From: CAVQRB01 sp963715055
GTDB taxonomy: Bacteria; Pseudomonadota; Alphaproteobacteria; Rhodobacterales; Rhodobacteraceae
Direction: 5' to 3'
Assembly: GCA_963715055.1 (NCBI GenBank)
Contig: CAVQRB010000005.1
Coordinates: 121,885-185,884 of the forward strand
DNA: 64,000 nt
The translations under genes were made by a program, and so were the position numbers. Within the stretch, counting starts at the first letter, position 1, and each line of letters starts with the position of its first letter. Below, in pieces: positions 37,355-46,054 of this stretch. The notes below the pieces were generated by a model. The model did no database searches and had not been told where the DNA came from. It saw only the letters and a list, made by a program, of their open reading frames with translations.

Positions 37355-38194
37355 TCAGTGTCGTTGCGACGGATGCCAGAAGGTCACGGCGCGTTCGATG
37401 AGCACGATGCTACCGTAAAACGCGGAGCCCGCAATCGCCGCGACGACAATCTCCGCCCAGACAAGATCGAGCGCAAGCTGTCCCACCGAAGTGGAGATGC
37501 GAAATCCCATCCCGCGAACGGGGGAGCCGAAAAATTCGGCAACGATCGCCCCGATCAGCGCCAATGTGCTCGCGATCTTGAGCCCGTTGAAAACAAAGGG
37601 CATTGCCGCGGGCAGCCGCAACTTGCGCAGCGTCGTCCAGTAGTCCGCGGCATAGGTTCGCATCAGGTCGCGCTCCATCGCGGAAGCCGCACTGAGGCCC
37701 TGAACCGTGTTGACGAGTACCGGAAAGAACACCATGACGACCACGACCGCCGCTTTGGACTGCCAGTCGAAGCCGAACCACATGACGAGAATCGGCGCCA
37801 TGCCGATCACTGGCAGGGCCGCCACGAAGTTGCCCACCGGCAAGAGGCCCCGCCGCAGGAAATCGAACCGGTCCGCCAGAATGGCCGTCACGAAAGCGGC
37901 ACTACAACCAATGATATAACCACTCATCGCGCCCTTGATCACGGTCTGCACGAAGTCCTCCCAGAGGATGCCCGTGGAGGAGGCAAAGCGCGCGGCGATG
38001 GCCGAGGGTGCGGGCAGCAGGACCGGGCTCACCTCGAGCCCCCGCACCAGCCCCTCCCAGATCACGATCACCGTCACCCCGAAGATCAGCGGCACCGCCA
38101 GCGATGCAGCCCGCGAGGGCGGGCCTTTGGCGATCCTAGCATTGATCCACCATCCGATGATCCATGCGCCCAGTGCCATCGCCAGCCAGATCAT
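37355..38194 (-). CDS. ABC transporter permease (second copy)
   Basis: The 279-aa membrane protein starts at 38194, overlapping the other permease by 4 bp (ATGA). It has about six membrane helices and the binding-protein-dependent permease EAA loop, here DLMRTYAADYWTTLRKLRLP with AMPFVFNGLKIAS. The N-terminal helix is MIWLAMALGAWIIGWWINA. The longer frame to 38848 is a shadow. Paired with the permease at 38191 it forms the channel of the NMT1-type importer. Confidence 0.88.
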   Translation of the reverse strand: MIWLAMALGAWIIGWWINARIAKGPPSRAASLAVPLIFGVTVIVIWEGLVRGLEVSPVLLPAPSAIAARFASSTGILWEDFVQTVIKGAMSGYIIGCSAAFVTAILADRFDFLRRGLLPVGNFVAALPVIGMAPILVMWFGFDWQSKAAVVVVMVFFPVLVNTVQGLSAASAMERDLMRTYAADYWTTLRKLRLPAAMPFVFNGLKIASTLALIGAIVAEFFGSPVRGMGFRISTSVGQLALDLVWAEIVVAAIAGSAFYGSIVLIERAVTFWHPSQRH

Positions 38195-39054
38195 GCCATC
38201 CCCATGCGCTTGAGCACGAGCCGCTGCAAAAGCCCGATGATGCCGACCAGAAGTGCCGCCAGCGTCGCCGCCATGATCAGTGCCGACCAGATCTGGATGG
38301 TTTGCCCGTAGTAGCTTCCCGCCAACAATCGAGCACCAAGCCCCGCGACCGCCCCTGTGGGCAACTCGCCGACGATGGCGCCCACCAGCGAGGCCGCCAT
38401 GGCAATCTTCAGCGACGTGAAGAGATAGGGCACCGAAGACGGCAAACGCAGCTGCCAGAAGGTCTGCCCACCCGAAGCATTCCAGGTGCGCATCTGGTCG
38501 AGCTGCATCGCTTCGGGGCTGCGCAGCCCCTTGACCATGCCCACGACCACCGGGAAGAACGACAGATACATGGAAATCATCGCCTTCGGCAGCAGCCCTG
38601 AAATCCCCGCTGCGTTCAGCACCACGATGATCATCGGCGCCACGGCCAGAATGGGCACCGTCTGGCTGGCAATGACCCAAGGCATCACCGACATGTCCAT
38701 CGTGCGGTTGTAGACGATCCCGACCGCCAGCGCGATGCCGAGCGCTGTTCCCAGCGCGAACCCCAGCAGCGTGGCGCTCAGCGTGACCCAGGCGTGATAG
38801 ATCAGCGAGCGTTTCGAGGTCACGCTCTTCTCCACCGTGGTCTCCCAAAGCTCCACCGCCACTTGATGTGGTGCGGGCAGCTTGGGCTTGTCCTGGCTCC
38901 AGGTATCGGCGACCAGCGTTCTGGCGGTCAGCACCTCGCCCGAGCGGGTTGCCCGGTCATAGGCCCAGGGCGCATTGAGCCAGATCGCCGCCAAATACCA
39001 GACCGCGAAAATCACCCCGACCACGGTCAGCACCGGCAGGACGGTCCGTTTCAC
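38191..39054 (-). CDS. ABC transporter permease (first copy)
   Basis: This 287-aa permease has about six helices, including VLPVLTVVGVIFAVWYLAAI, and the EAA loop region QMRTWNASGGQTFWQLRLP with SVPYLFTSLKIAM. It overlaps the second permease by 4 bp, showing coupled translation. The two proteins are homologous but not identical, as expected for a heterodimeric channel. Family usage is taurine/nitrate/pyrimidine-type importers. It is followed upstream by the ATPase gene. Confidence 0.88.
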   Translation of the reverse strand: MKRTVLPVLTVVGVIFAVWYLAAIWLNAPWAYDRATRSGEVLTARTLVADTWSQDKPKLPAPHQVAVELWETTVEKSVTSKRSLIYHAWVTLSATLLGFALGTALGIALAVGIVYNRTMDMSVMPWVIASQTVPILAVAPMIIVVLNAAGISGLLPKAMISMYLSFFPVVVGMVKGLRSPEAMQLDQMRTWNASGGQTFWQLRLPSSVPYLFTSLKIAMAASLVGAIVGELPTGAVAGLGARLLAGSYYGQTIQIWSALIMAATLAALLVGIIGLLQRLVLKRMGMA

Positions 39055-39069
39055 GCCCGATCCTCCGGT

Positions 39070-39103
39070 TTCTTTTGGCCCAAAATATCCCCCCCGGAGG
39101 GTC
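39070..39103 (-). repeat. Copy a of the stop-codon-proximal element
   Basis: Minus-strand sense reads CCTCCGGGGGGGATATTT then GGGCCAAAAGAA, 20 bp after the ATPase stop at 39124 and before the permease start. It shares the core with four other copies in the window. The GC block followed by ATATTTT could act as a 3'-end signal; see findings. Confidence 0.6.
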
Positions 39104-39123
39104 GGATGCCGGTCGGCCGCGCG

Positions 39124-39896
39124 TCAGTCATCGACATGCCCCGCCCGCAACCCTTCCCGCACCCGATGCGCCACGGCGAGGAACTCGGCCGTGTCGCGAA
39201 TGTCCAGCGGGCGCTCCTTCGGCAGTGGGCTCTCGATCACATCGGTGATCCGGCCCGGACGCGGAGACATCACCACGATTTTCGTGCTGAGAAAAACCGC
39301 CTCGGGGATCGAGTGCGTCACGAAGGCAATGGTCTTTTCGGTCCGCGCCCAGAGCTTCAGCAACTGCTCGTTGAGGTGATCCCGCACGATCTCGTCGAGC
39401 GCCCCGAAAGGCTCGTCCATCAAGAGGATGTCCGCATCGAAGGCCAGCGCCCGGGCGATCGACGCCCGCTGCTGCATGCCGCCCGACAATTGCCAGGGAA
39501 ACTTGCGCTCGAAGCCTGACAGTTCCACCAGATCGAGCACCTTCGCGACACGTTGGTCCATATCCGCGCGGTCATACCCCATGATTTCCAGTGGCAAGCG
39601 AATGTTCCCGCCAATGGTTCGCCAGGGATAAAGCCCTGCCGCCTGAAAGACATAACCATAAGCCCGCGCCTTCCGCGCCTCCTCGGGGCTCACCCCATTG
39701 ACGGTGATCCGCCCGCCCGTGGGCTGCTCGAGGTCAGCCATGCAGCGCAGAAACGTCGTCTTGCCGCAACCCGACGGCCCGATGAAGCTGACGAATTCGC
39801 CCTTGGCAATGTCCAGCGACACGTCCTTCAACGCGTGAACAGGCCCGTCATTGGTTTGGAAGGTGAGGTCGAGATTTCGGCGAGAATGACTGTATG
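39124..39896 (-). pseudogene. ABC transporter ATP-binding protein, start disturbed by a one-base deletion
   Basis: The ATPase has Walker A FIGPSGCGKTTFLRCM, the signature LSGGMQQRASIARAL, Walker B ILLMDEPFGALDE and the H-loop IAFVTHSIPEA. In the neighbouring frame, TVILAE joins NLDLTFQTNDGPVHALKD if one A is added to the AAA run at 39875-39877 (minus-strand GAAA to GAAAA). Without that base, the frame runs on as unrelated sequence to 40005. The start codon is not visible: an ATG would need a further missing G near 39894. The coordinates are my estimate of the true gene. Confidence 0.75.
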
Positions 39897-40507
39897 CCTG
39901 CCAAGTCGTACCAATCAACTGCGCCACAGCTGGTTTGCAGCTTCCGCCGATGATCGAATCGCGACAAATGGCTACCCACCAATACATCACTCCGAAATTC
40001 TGCACGTGTATCGGCCATCGCGCCCGCCGACATCAGATCGCGTCTCAGACCAGTTTGCAGATGCGAGCCAAGTGACTATCACGACCTGCCCCGTCCAGAC
40101 AAGACGATACCCTCGTAAGCATGCGCTGCCACAAGTGATCGACCATAGCGCCGTCCTGTCGAGTGCGGCCCAGACGCTGAACGAAACGGCACAAGATCCG
40201 CCAACGCTTTTTGGGCTCAACGCCAAGTCCTTGAAGAGGGACCGCCTTGAAGTTGCAGCAGGCTGCCGCCCGCAGGCGCTCCATACCATGCACCGTCACA
40301 TAGGCACTTCGAACTGCGCAGCAAATCGGGCCTCAGCGACAAACCTGGATGATCGTCTGCCCGCAGCCCGATTCAAGCCAACGACTGGCCACGTCCGCAC
40401 CGGTCGACGCATCAAGCGATCTGTCCAAGTAGCGCCATCCTAAATTGTTCCCGTCCGATCCCGTAAGCCCTTGTCTCGCGATCTGCCGTCACCCAAGCTC
40501 TAGCGCA
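39897..40507. other. Gap between the ATPase and hydA
   Basis: About 610 bp with no supported gene. Minus-strand frames at 39987-40289 and 40045-40299 have no ribosome site or motif. The gap is unusually long for this operon-like run, where the neighbouring genes are tightly spaced. I see no repeat or RNA gene; it may be a small insertion or a decayed gene. Confidence 0.4.
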
Positions 40508-41968
40508 TCAAATCCCCGCCGGAATGTTCAGCGGATCGCGCTTGATCATCTTCGGTGCGGTCAGCGCCTTCCACTTGCTCAAGGCCTGCGACGCGGAGGA
40601 GAACGCCGGGCGCGGCACGAAACGCCCGCGCCCCGGATTGGGCTGCGAATTCCGCCCCCAGGCCCAGATCACCTCGCCCCGCGAGAGCGTATAGCGGCTC
40701 TGCGCCTTCACCTCGAACCCTTCGAACACGTTGTAATCCAGCACCGAATGGTGATTGCTCGGCGAAATCGTCTTGGTGATCTTCGGGTCCCAGACCACGA
40801 TATCGGCATCCGCGCCCTCAACGATCGCGCCTTTCTTCGGGTAGATGTTCAGGATCTTCGCCACATTCGACGATGTCACCGCCACGAACTCATTGGGCGT
40901 CAGACGCCCGGTCTCCACGCCTTCGGTCCAGAGCACGGCAAGCCGCTCTTCCAGACCATTGGAGCCGTTGGGAATGATCCGGAAATCATTGCGCCCGGCC
41001 CGCTTCTGCTCGGTGTTGAAGGCCGCGTGATCCGTCGCCACCACCTGCAACGACCCCGCCTGCAGGCCCGCCCAGAGGCTGTCCTGATGGTCCTTGCTGC
41101 GGAACGGCGGCGACATGACGCGCCGCGCGGCATGGTCCCAGTCCTTGTTGAAATATTCGCTTTCGTCCAGCGTCAGGAACTGGATCAGCGGTTCGCCGTA
41201 GACCCGCATCCCCTTCTGCCGCGCCCGCCGGATCGCCTCATGCGCCTGCTCGCAGGACACATGCACGATGTAGAGCGGCACCCCCGCCGCATCGGCGATG
41301 GTGATGGCCCGGTTCGCCGCCTCGCCCTCGAACTCGGGGGGCCGCGAATAGGCGTGGCCCTCGGGTCCGGTGATCCCCTGGTCGAAGTACTTCTGCTGCA
41401 TCTCGGCCACCAGATCGCCGTTCTCCGCATGCACCATCGGCAGCGCGCCAAGCTCGGCACAGCGCTTGAAGGAGGCGAACATCTCGTCGTCCTCGATCAT
41501 CAAGGCCCCCTTGTAGGCCATGAAGTGCTTGAAGGAATTGACGCCCATGTCGACCGCGTCCTTCATCTCGTTGAAGACGTTTTCATCCCAACCTGTGATC
41601 GCCATGTGATAGCCCACATCGGAACAGATCTGCGGCGCGGACTTGCGGTGCCACTCGTTGATCGCGTTCTTGATGCTGCCATCCGCCCCCGGCAGGCAGA
41701 AATCCACGACCATCGTCGTGCCGCCCGCCGCTGCCGCCCAGGTCCCGCTCTCGAAGGTTTCCGCCGCCGTGGTGCCCATGAAGGGCATCTCCAGATGCGT
41801 ATGCGGGTCGATCCCGCCGGGGATCACATAGGCACCCTCGGCGTCGATGTACTCGTCGCCCTTCAGATCCTCGCCGATCTGCCTGATCGTCTCGCCCTCG
41901 ATCAACACGTCCGCTTTCCATGTCCGGTCCGCCGTGCAGACCATGCCGCCCTTGATCACCTTTGTCAT
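40508..41968 (-). CDS. hydA: Dihydropyrimidinase / D-hydantoinase
   Basis: This 486-aa enzyme hydrolyses dihydrouracil or hydantoin rings. The di-metal site is built from HTHLE in GGIDPHTHLEMPF, the carboxylated lysine in FKHFMAYKGALMIE, the His of LPMVHAENGD and YIVHVSCEQAHEA, and the Asp in QVVATDHAAFN. The C-terminal NPGRGRFVPRP is typical of the family. It lies between the importer and hyuC, all on the minus strand. In reductive pyrimidine degradation it acts after PreTA (family knowledge). Confidence 0.95.
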   Translation of the reverse strand: MTKVIKGGMVCTADRTWKADVLIEGETIRQIGEDLKGDEYIDAEGAYVIPGGIDPHTHLEMPFMGTTAAETFESGTWAAAAGGTTMVVDFCLPGADGSIKNAINEWHRKSAPQICSDVGYHMAITGWDENVFNEMKDAVDMGVNSFKHFMAYKGALMIEDDEMFASFKRCAELGALPMVHAENGDLVAEMQQKYFDQGITGPEGHAYSRPPEFEGEAANRAITIADAAGVPLYIVHVSCEQAHEAIRRARQKGMRVYGEPLIQFLTLDESEYFNKDWDHAARRVMSPPFRSKDHQDSLWAGLQAGSLQVVATDHAAFNTEQKRAGRNDFRIIPNGSNGLEERLAVLWTEGVETGRLTPNEFVAVTSSNVAKILNIYPKKGAIVEGADADIVVWDPKITKTISPSNHHSVLDYNVFEGFEVKAQSRYTLSRGEVIWAWGRNSQPNPGRGRFVPRPAFSSASQALSKWKALTAPKMIKRDPLNIPAGI

Positions 41969-42000
41969 GTCATCCCTCCGATTTCATCCGAAAGCACTGG

Positions 42001-42059
42001 TTCTTCTGGTCAGAAATATCCCGGGGGAGTCCCGTAGGGGACGGGGGCAGCGCCCCCTC
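42001..42059 (-). repeat. Copy b of the stop-codon-proximal element, long form
   Basis: Minus-strand sense: GGGGGCGCTGCCCCC hairpin, then CTCCCCCGGGATATTT. It lies 43 bp past the hyuC stop (42103) and before hydA. The hairpin followed by a T-rich tail looks like a termination or processing signal. The core matches the copies at 52029, 51878, 54960 and 39070. Confidence 0.65.
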
Positions 42060-42102
42060 AGCTTCCGTCGAAACCCCTGAAAATACAATTCAGACGAGGC
42101 GC

Positions 42103-43353
42103 TCAACTCACAATCTCCGCCGTCTCGACCACCGCGTGCAAGAGCACATCCGCGCCCGCCATGGCCCAGTCCTTTGATATCTCTTCCGCCTCGTTGTGGC
42201 TCAGCCCGTCGACGCAAGGGCACATCACCATCGCCGTCGGCGCCACACGGTTGATCCAGCAGGCGTCATGCCCGGCGCCGGAAATCAGGTTCATGTGGCT
42301 GTAGCCCAAGCGCTCCGCAGCATTTCGCACCGCCGACACGCAGCCCTCGTCGAAGGCCACGGGATCAAAGCCTCCGACCTTTTCGAAGTCGATCCCAAGC
42401 CCCATGTCGTCCGCGATCTTCTGCGCCTCGACGCGCAGCCGTTTCTCCATGTCCTCGATCACCTTGATGTCGGGAGAGCGGAAATCGACGGTGAAGACCA
42501 CCTTGCCGGGAATGACGTTGCGCGAATTGGGATAGACGTCGATATGCCCCGCCGCCCCCACCGCATGGGGTTTGTGCGACCAGGCAATCTCGTCGACCTT
42601 TTCGAGGATCCGCGCCATCCCGAGCCCGGCATTCCTGCGCATCGGCATCGGGGTCGAGCCCGTATGGCTGTCCTTGCCGGTTACCGTGATCTGCGTCCAG
42701 CTCAGACCCTGCCCGTGGGTGACAACCCCAATGTCCTTGCCCTCGGCCTCGAGGATCGGTCCCTGTTCGATGTGCAATTCGAAGAAGGCATGCATCTTGC
42801 GCGCGCCCACCTCTTCCTCGCCGCGCCAGCCGATCCGCTTGAGTTCATCCCCGAAGCTCTTTCCTGCCGCATCGACGCGGGCGTAGGCCCAGTCCTGCGT
42901 GTGGATGCCCGCAAAGACGCCCGAGGCAAGCATCGCCGGCGCATAGCGCGTGCCTTCCTCATTGGTGAAATTCGTGACCACAATGGGATGTTTCGTCTTG
43001 ATGTTCAGGTCGTTCAGTGTCCGGATGATCTCCAGCCCGCCCAGCACCCCCAGCACACCGTCGTATTTCCCGCCCGTCGGTTGCGTGTCAAGATGCGAGC
43101 CCACATAGACCGGCAACGCGTCCGGGTCGGTGCCTGCGCGCATCGCGAACATGTTTCCCATCTGATCGAGGCCCATGGTACAACCCGCCGCCTCGCACCA
43201 TGTCCGAAACAGCGCACGCCCCTCGCCATCCTCATCCGTGAGCGTCTGGCGATTGTTGCCGCCCGCGACGCCGGGGCCGATCTTCGCCATCTCCATCAGA
43301 CTGTCCCACAACCGGTCGGGGTTGATCTTCAGGTTCTGTCCCGGGGCGGTCAT
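42103..43353 (-). CDS. hyuC: Zn-dependent amidohydrolase (beta-ureidopropionase / N-carbamoyl hydrolase type)
   Basis: The 416-aa M20-like protein starts at 43353 with GGAAGG upstream. Metal-site motifs are present: YVGSHLDTQPTGGKYDGVLG, the Glu pair in NFTNEEGTRYAP, HIEQGPILE and GAGHDACWINRV. In this context it most likely removes the carbamoyl group from N-carbamoyl-beta-alanine, the last step of reductive pyrimidine catabolism, though L-N-carbamoylase activity is also possible. It begins 46 bp downstream of a RutR-like box and is divergent from the TetR gene. Confidence 0.9.
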   Translation of the reverse strand: MTAPGQNLKINPDRLWDSLMEMAKIGPGVAGGNNRQTLTDEDGEGRALFRTWCEAAGCTMGLDQMGNMFAMRAGTDPDALPVYVGSHLDTQPTGGKYDGVLGVLGGLEIIRTLNDLNIKTKHPIVVTNFTNEEGTRYAPAMLASGVFAGIHTQDWAYARVDAAGKSFGDELKRIGWRGEEEVGARKMHAFFELHIEQGPILEAEGKDIGVVTHGQGLSWTQITVTGKDSHTGSTPMPMRRNAGLGMARILEKVDEIAWSHKPHAVGAAGHIDVYPNSRNVIPGKVVFTVDFRSPDIKVIEDMEKRLRVEAQKIADDMGLGIDFEKVGGFDPVAFDEGCVSAVRNAAERLGYSHMNLISGAGHDACWINRVAPTAMVMCPCVDGLSHNEAEEISKDWAMAGADVLLHAVVETAEIVS

Positions 43354-43399
43354 GCTGGCATCCTTCCTGAGCGCGGCGGTGGATCGACAAGCGGTAAAT

Positions 43400-43415
43400 T
43401 TTACCATTTGGTAAA
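43400..43415. promoter_or_regulatory. RutR-like operator 1 (hyuC / TetR divergent promoter)
   Basis: A perfect 16-bp palindrome, TTTACCATTTGGTAAA, lies 46 bp upstream of the hyuC start and 71 bp from the divergent TetR start. It follows the spacing of the E. coli RutR consensus (TTGACCA, 2 bp, TGGTCAA) with T and A in place of G and C at the third and inner positions. A very similar box lies upstream of preT. The likely binder is the TetR protein at 43487. Confidence 0.7.
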
Positions 43416-43486
43416 CTCACGATTGCGTTTAGGGTAGCCCGAGTCAAGGCTTCCTTTCGCGCGACTCGCAAGGGACCGAGATCGCG

Positions 43487-44152
43487 ATGGCCGGGGCGCC
43501 GAAATTTGAGCAGTTTTTGAGAGGGGCCTGTCGTTTGGCAGATGGTGCAGTCAAGAAACCCAGCAGAATCCAGCGGCGCAACCGCTCGCTGATCCTCGAT
43601 GCGGCCCTCGATGTCTTCTCCGCGCATGGCTTTCGCGGCGCGACTCTCGACCAGATCGCCGAGGCGGCGGGCCTGAGCAAACCCAACATCCTTTACTATT
43701 TCGAAGGCAAGGAAGAGATCCACGTCACCCTGCTCAACAAGCTGATGGAGACCTGGCTCGACCCGCTGGTAACTCTCGACCCCAAGGGCGACCCGCTCAC
43801 CGAGATCCTCAACTACGTCCGTCGCAAGCTGGAGATGGCCCGCGACCTGCCGCGCGAGAGTCGGCTGTTCGCAGGCGAGATCATCCAGGGCGCGCCGCAT
43901 ATGTCGCCGCATCTCAAGGCCGGCCTGCTGCCGCTTTTCGAGGAGAAATGCGCGGTGATCCAGGCCTGGATGGATGCAGGCAAGCTCAACACCGTCGATC
44001 CGCGGCACCTGATCTTCTCGATATGGGCCACGACGCAGCACTACGCCGATTTCGCTGCACAGGTGGAGGTTCTGGTCGGCGAAAGCCCCCGAACCCATGA
44101 TGGTGCGGACCTCTATCTCACGACGTTGTTTACCAGGCTGCTGCGCAATTGA
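43487..44152 (+). CDS. TetR-family regulator, RutR-like
   Basis: The ORF gives 221 aa from ATG 43487; a TTG at 43535 (LADGAVKKP) is also plausible and fits homologues I recall better. The HTH lies in ILDAALDVFSAHGFRGATLDQIAEAAGLSKPNIL, quoted here only by its span of about residues 35-70. The C-terminal ligand domain contains SRLFAGEIIQGAPHMSP and FSIWATTQHYADFAAQVEVL, which resemble RutR, a pyrimidine-sensing regulator. It lies between the two palindromic boxes and between the pyd genes, supporting regulation of this cluster by uracil/thymine. Confidence 0.85.
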   Translation: MAGAPKFEQFLRGACRLADGAVKKPSRIQRRNRSLILDAALDVFSAHGFRGATLDQIAEAAGLSKPNILYYFEGKEEIHVTLLNKLMETWLDPLVTLDPKGDPLTEILNYVRRKLEMARDLPRESRLFAGEIIQGAPHMSPHLKAGLLPLFEEKCAVIQAWMDAGKLNTVDPRHLIFSIWATTQHYADFAAQVEVLVGESPRTHDGADLYLTTLFTRLLRN

Positions 44153-44267
44153 CCGATCCTTAACCATTCCGGCAAGTCCTGGCGGGAATTAACGCGTCGT
44201 TAGGGTTCATCCCTCATTAATGGTTGCGGGTGGCGGCTTTTGATTGACTGCAAGATCGGAGCTCAGA

Positions 44268-44723
44268 ATGACGGCAGTTTCCCTGATCAATCCCTATGCG
44301 CCGCAACCGGCGCAAACCACGAACCCGCACCCTACCGCAACCACAGCCATCGCCCCGGCGGCGGCTGCAACGGCTGGCGGCGGGGCGCAGGATGCCTCGG
44401 GGCAGTCCGGCCAGGGTGCCGGCAACGGCACAGGCAATGGCGGGACGCAATTGGCGTTCCTGATGGAAAAAGGGCGTCTCGCCATGACGCTGCCGCAAGA
44501 AGCCAGCCCGAAGTCCATCGTCGAGGCTCAGTCAAGCCCCGGACCCGCAACGGCCTATCTCGCCGAGCAGGCTCGGCGCCGGGCCGATGCCAGCGCCGCC
44601 GAAGCCCGCGACCTCGACGCAGAAGCCGCCCGCGCAAAGGCCGAGGCCGCAGAGGCCGCGAAACCGGACCATCCGCCGCCCAATCCGCTGCCCACCGCGC
44701 CGATCCTGCAAAGAGAGACGTGA
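44268..44723 (+). CDS. Low-complexity hypothetical protein near preA
   Basis: The 151-aa product is Ala/Pro/Gly/Thr-rich at its N-terminus (ATTAIAPAAAATAGGGAQDA) and Ala/Glu-rich near the C-terminus, with a helix that may form a coiled coil (AEQARRRADASAAEARDLDA). No ribosome site of note is seen before the ATG. The region is convergent with preA, with 7 bp between stops. Similar proteins accompany pyd clusters in roseobacters as I recall, but the function is unknown. Confidence 0.55.
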   Translation: MTAVSLINPYAPQPAQTTNPHPTATTAIAPAAAATAGGGAQDASGQSGQGAGNGTGNGGTQLAFLMEKGRLAMTLPQEASPKSIVEAQSSPGPATAYLAEQARRRADASAAEARDLDAEAARAKAEAAEAAKPDHPPPNPLPTAPILQRET

Positions 44724-44730
44724 GGCCAGC

Positions 44731-46032
44731 CTATTCGGCGGCTTTGGCGGCCGGGTTATTGGGATGCGTGGTCCAGTTGGCATAACCCGGCTCGACCACC
44801 TTGCCGGTACGCGGATCGACCGTGCCGGGCACCATCGCCTCCATGGTGATGCAGTCCTCCACCGGGCAGACGTTGACGCAGAGGTTGCAGGCGACGCATT
44901 CCGCGTCGATCACCTCGAAGACCCGGTCGGGCGACATGGAAATCGCCTGATGCGAGGTATCCTCGCAGGCCGCGAAACAGCGCCCGCAGGAGATGCACAG
45001 GTCCTGATTGATCTTCGCCTTGGCCACGTAATTGAGGTTGAGATACTGCCAGTCGGTCACATTTGGCACCGCGCGGCGCACGATCTGGTCGACGGAGGTG
45101 AAGCCTTTCTGGTCCATATAATCGGACAGCCCCGAGATCATCTCCTGCACGATCTTGAAGCCGTAGGTCATGGCGGCGGTACAGACCTGCACATTGCCCG
45201 CCCCCAGCGCCATGAACTCCGCCGCGTCGCGCCAGGTGGTGATGCCGCCAATGCCGGAAATCGGCAGGTGCGAAAGCTCGGGTGTCCGCGCGATCTCCGC
45301 CACCATATTCAGCGCGATCGGTTTCACCGCCGGACCGCAATAGCCGCCATGTGCCCCCTTGCCGTCGATCGTCGGCTCGGGTGCGAACAAGTCGAGGTCG
45401 ACCGAGGTGATCGAATTGATCGTGTTGATCAGCGAGACCGCATCCGCGCCGCCGCGCATCGCCGCCTCGGCAGGCTTGCGCACATCGGTGATGTTGGGCG
45501 TCAGCTTCACGATCACCGGCATCCGGGTATTCGCCTTGCACCAGCGCGTGACCATCTCGATGTATTCCGGCACCTGCCCCACGGCAGAGCCCATGCCGCG
45601 CTCGCTCATGCCATGCGGGCAGCCGAAGTTAAGCTCAACCCCGTCCGCGCCGGTATCCTCCACCTGTGCAAGGATGAATTTCCACGGCTCTTCCTCGCAG
45701 GGCACCATGAGCGAGACCACCATCGCCCGGTCAGGGTAGTCGCGCTTGACCGCCTTGATCTCGTCGAGGTTCACCTGCAACGGCCTGTCGGTAATCAGCT
45801 CGATGTTGTTCAGACCCAGAAGCCTGCGGTCCGCGCCCCAGACGGCACCGTAGCGCGGCCCGTTCACGTTCACGATGGCGGGGTCAAGCCCCAGCGTCTT
45901 CCACACCACACCGCCCCATCCGGCCTCGAAGGCGCGGCGGACGTTGTATTCCTTGTCCGTGGGCGGTGCGGAAGCCAGCCAGAACGGGTTGGGGCTCTTG
46001 ATGCCGACGAAGTCACTTCTGAGATCAGCCAT
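44731..46032 (-). CDS. preA: NAD-dependent dihydropyrimidine dehydrogenase subunit PreA
   Basis: The 433-aa subunit reduces uracil and thymine. It has a TIM-barrel FMN domain with the catalytic Cys in LNFGCPHGMSERG, KLTPNITDV, and a C-terminal ferredoxin-like region with two [4Fe-4S] motifs (CISCGRCFAACEDTSHQAI and CVACNLCVNVCPVEDCIT). Key residues match DPD family knowledge. Stop at 44731 precedes the convergent gene end by 7 bp. preT lies directly upstream in the same direction (22 bp). Confidence 0.95.
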   Translation of the reverse strand: MADLRSDFVGIKSPNPFWLASAPPTDKEYNVRRAFEAGWGGVVWKTLGLDPAIVNVNGPRYGAVWGADRRLLGLNNIELITDRPLQVNLDEIKAVKRDYPDRAMVVSLMVPCEEEPWKFILAQVEDTGADGVELNFGCPHGMSERGMGSAVGQVPEYIEMVTRWCKANTRMPVIVKLTPNITDVRKPAEAAMRGGADAVSLINTINSITSVDLDLFAPEPTIDGKGAHGGYCGPAVKPIALNMVAEIARTPELSHLPISGIGGITTWRDAAEFMALGAGNVQVCTAAMTYGFKIVQEMISGLSDYMDQKGFTSVDQIVRRAVPNVTDWQYLNLNYVAKAKINQDLCISCGRCFAACEDTSHQAISMSPDRVFEVIDAECVACNLCVNVCPVEDCITMEAMVPGTVDPRTGKVVEPGYANWTTHPNNPAAKAAE

Positions 46033-46054
46033 GTTTGGTCCTCCGAACGGCGGG

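Noticed and set aside
36356..38311. 651-aa plus-strand frame
   Set aside because: It is antisense to the substrate-binding and permease genes, which have clear families and ribosome sites; composition is Arg/His-rich as expected for a shadow frame.
40445..42037. 530-aa plus-strand frame
   Set aside because: Antisense to hydA; no ribosome site or family motif.
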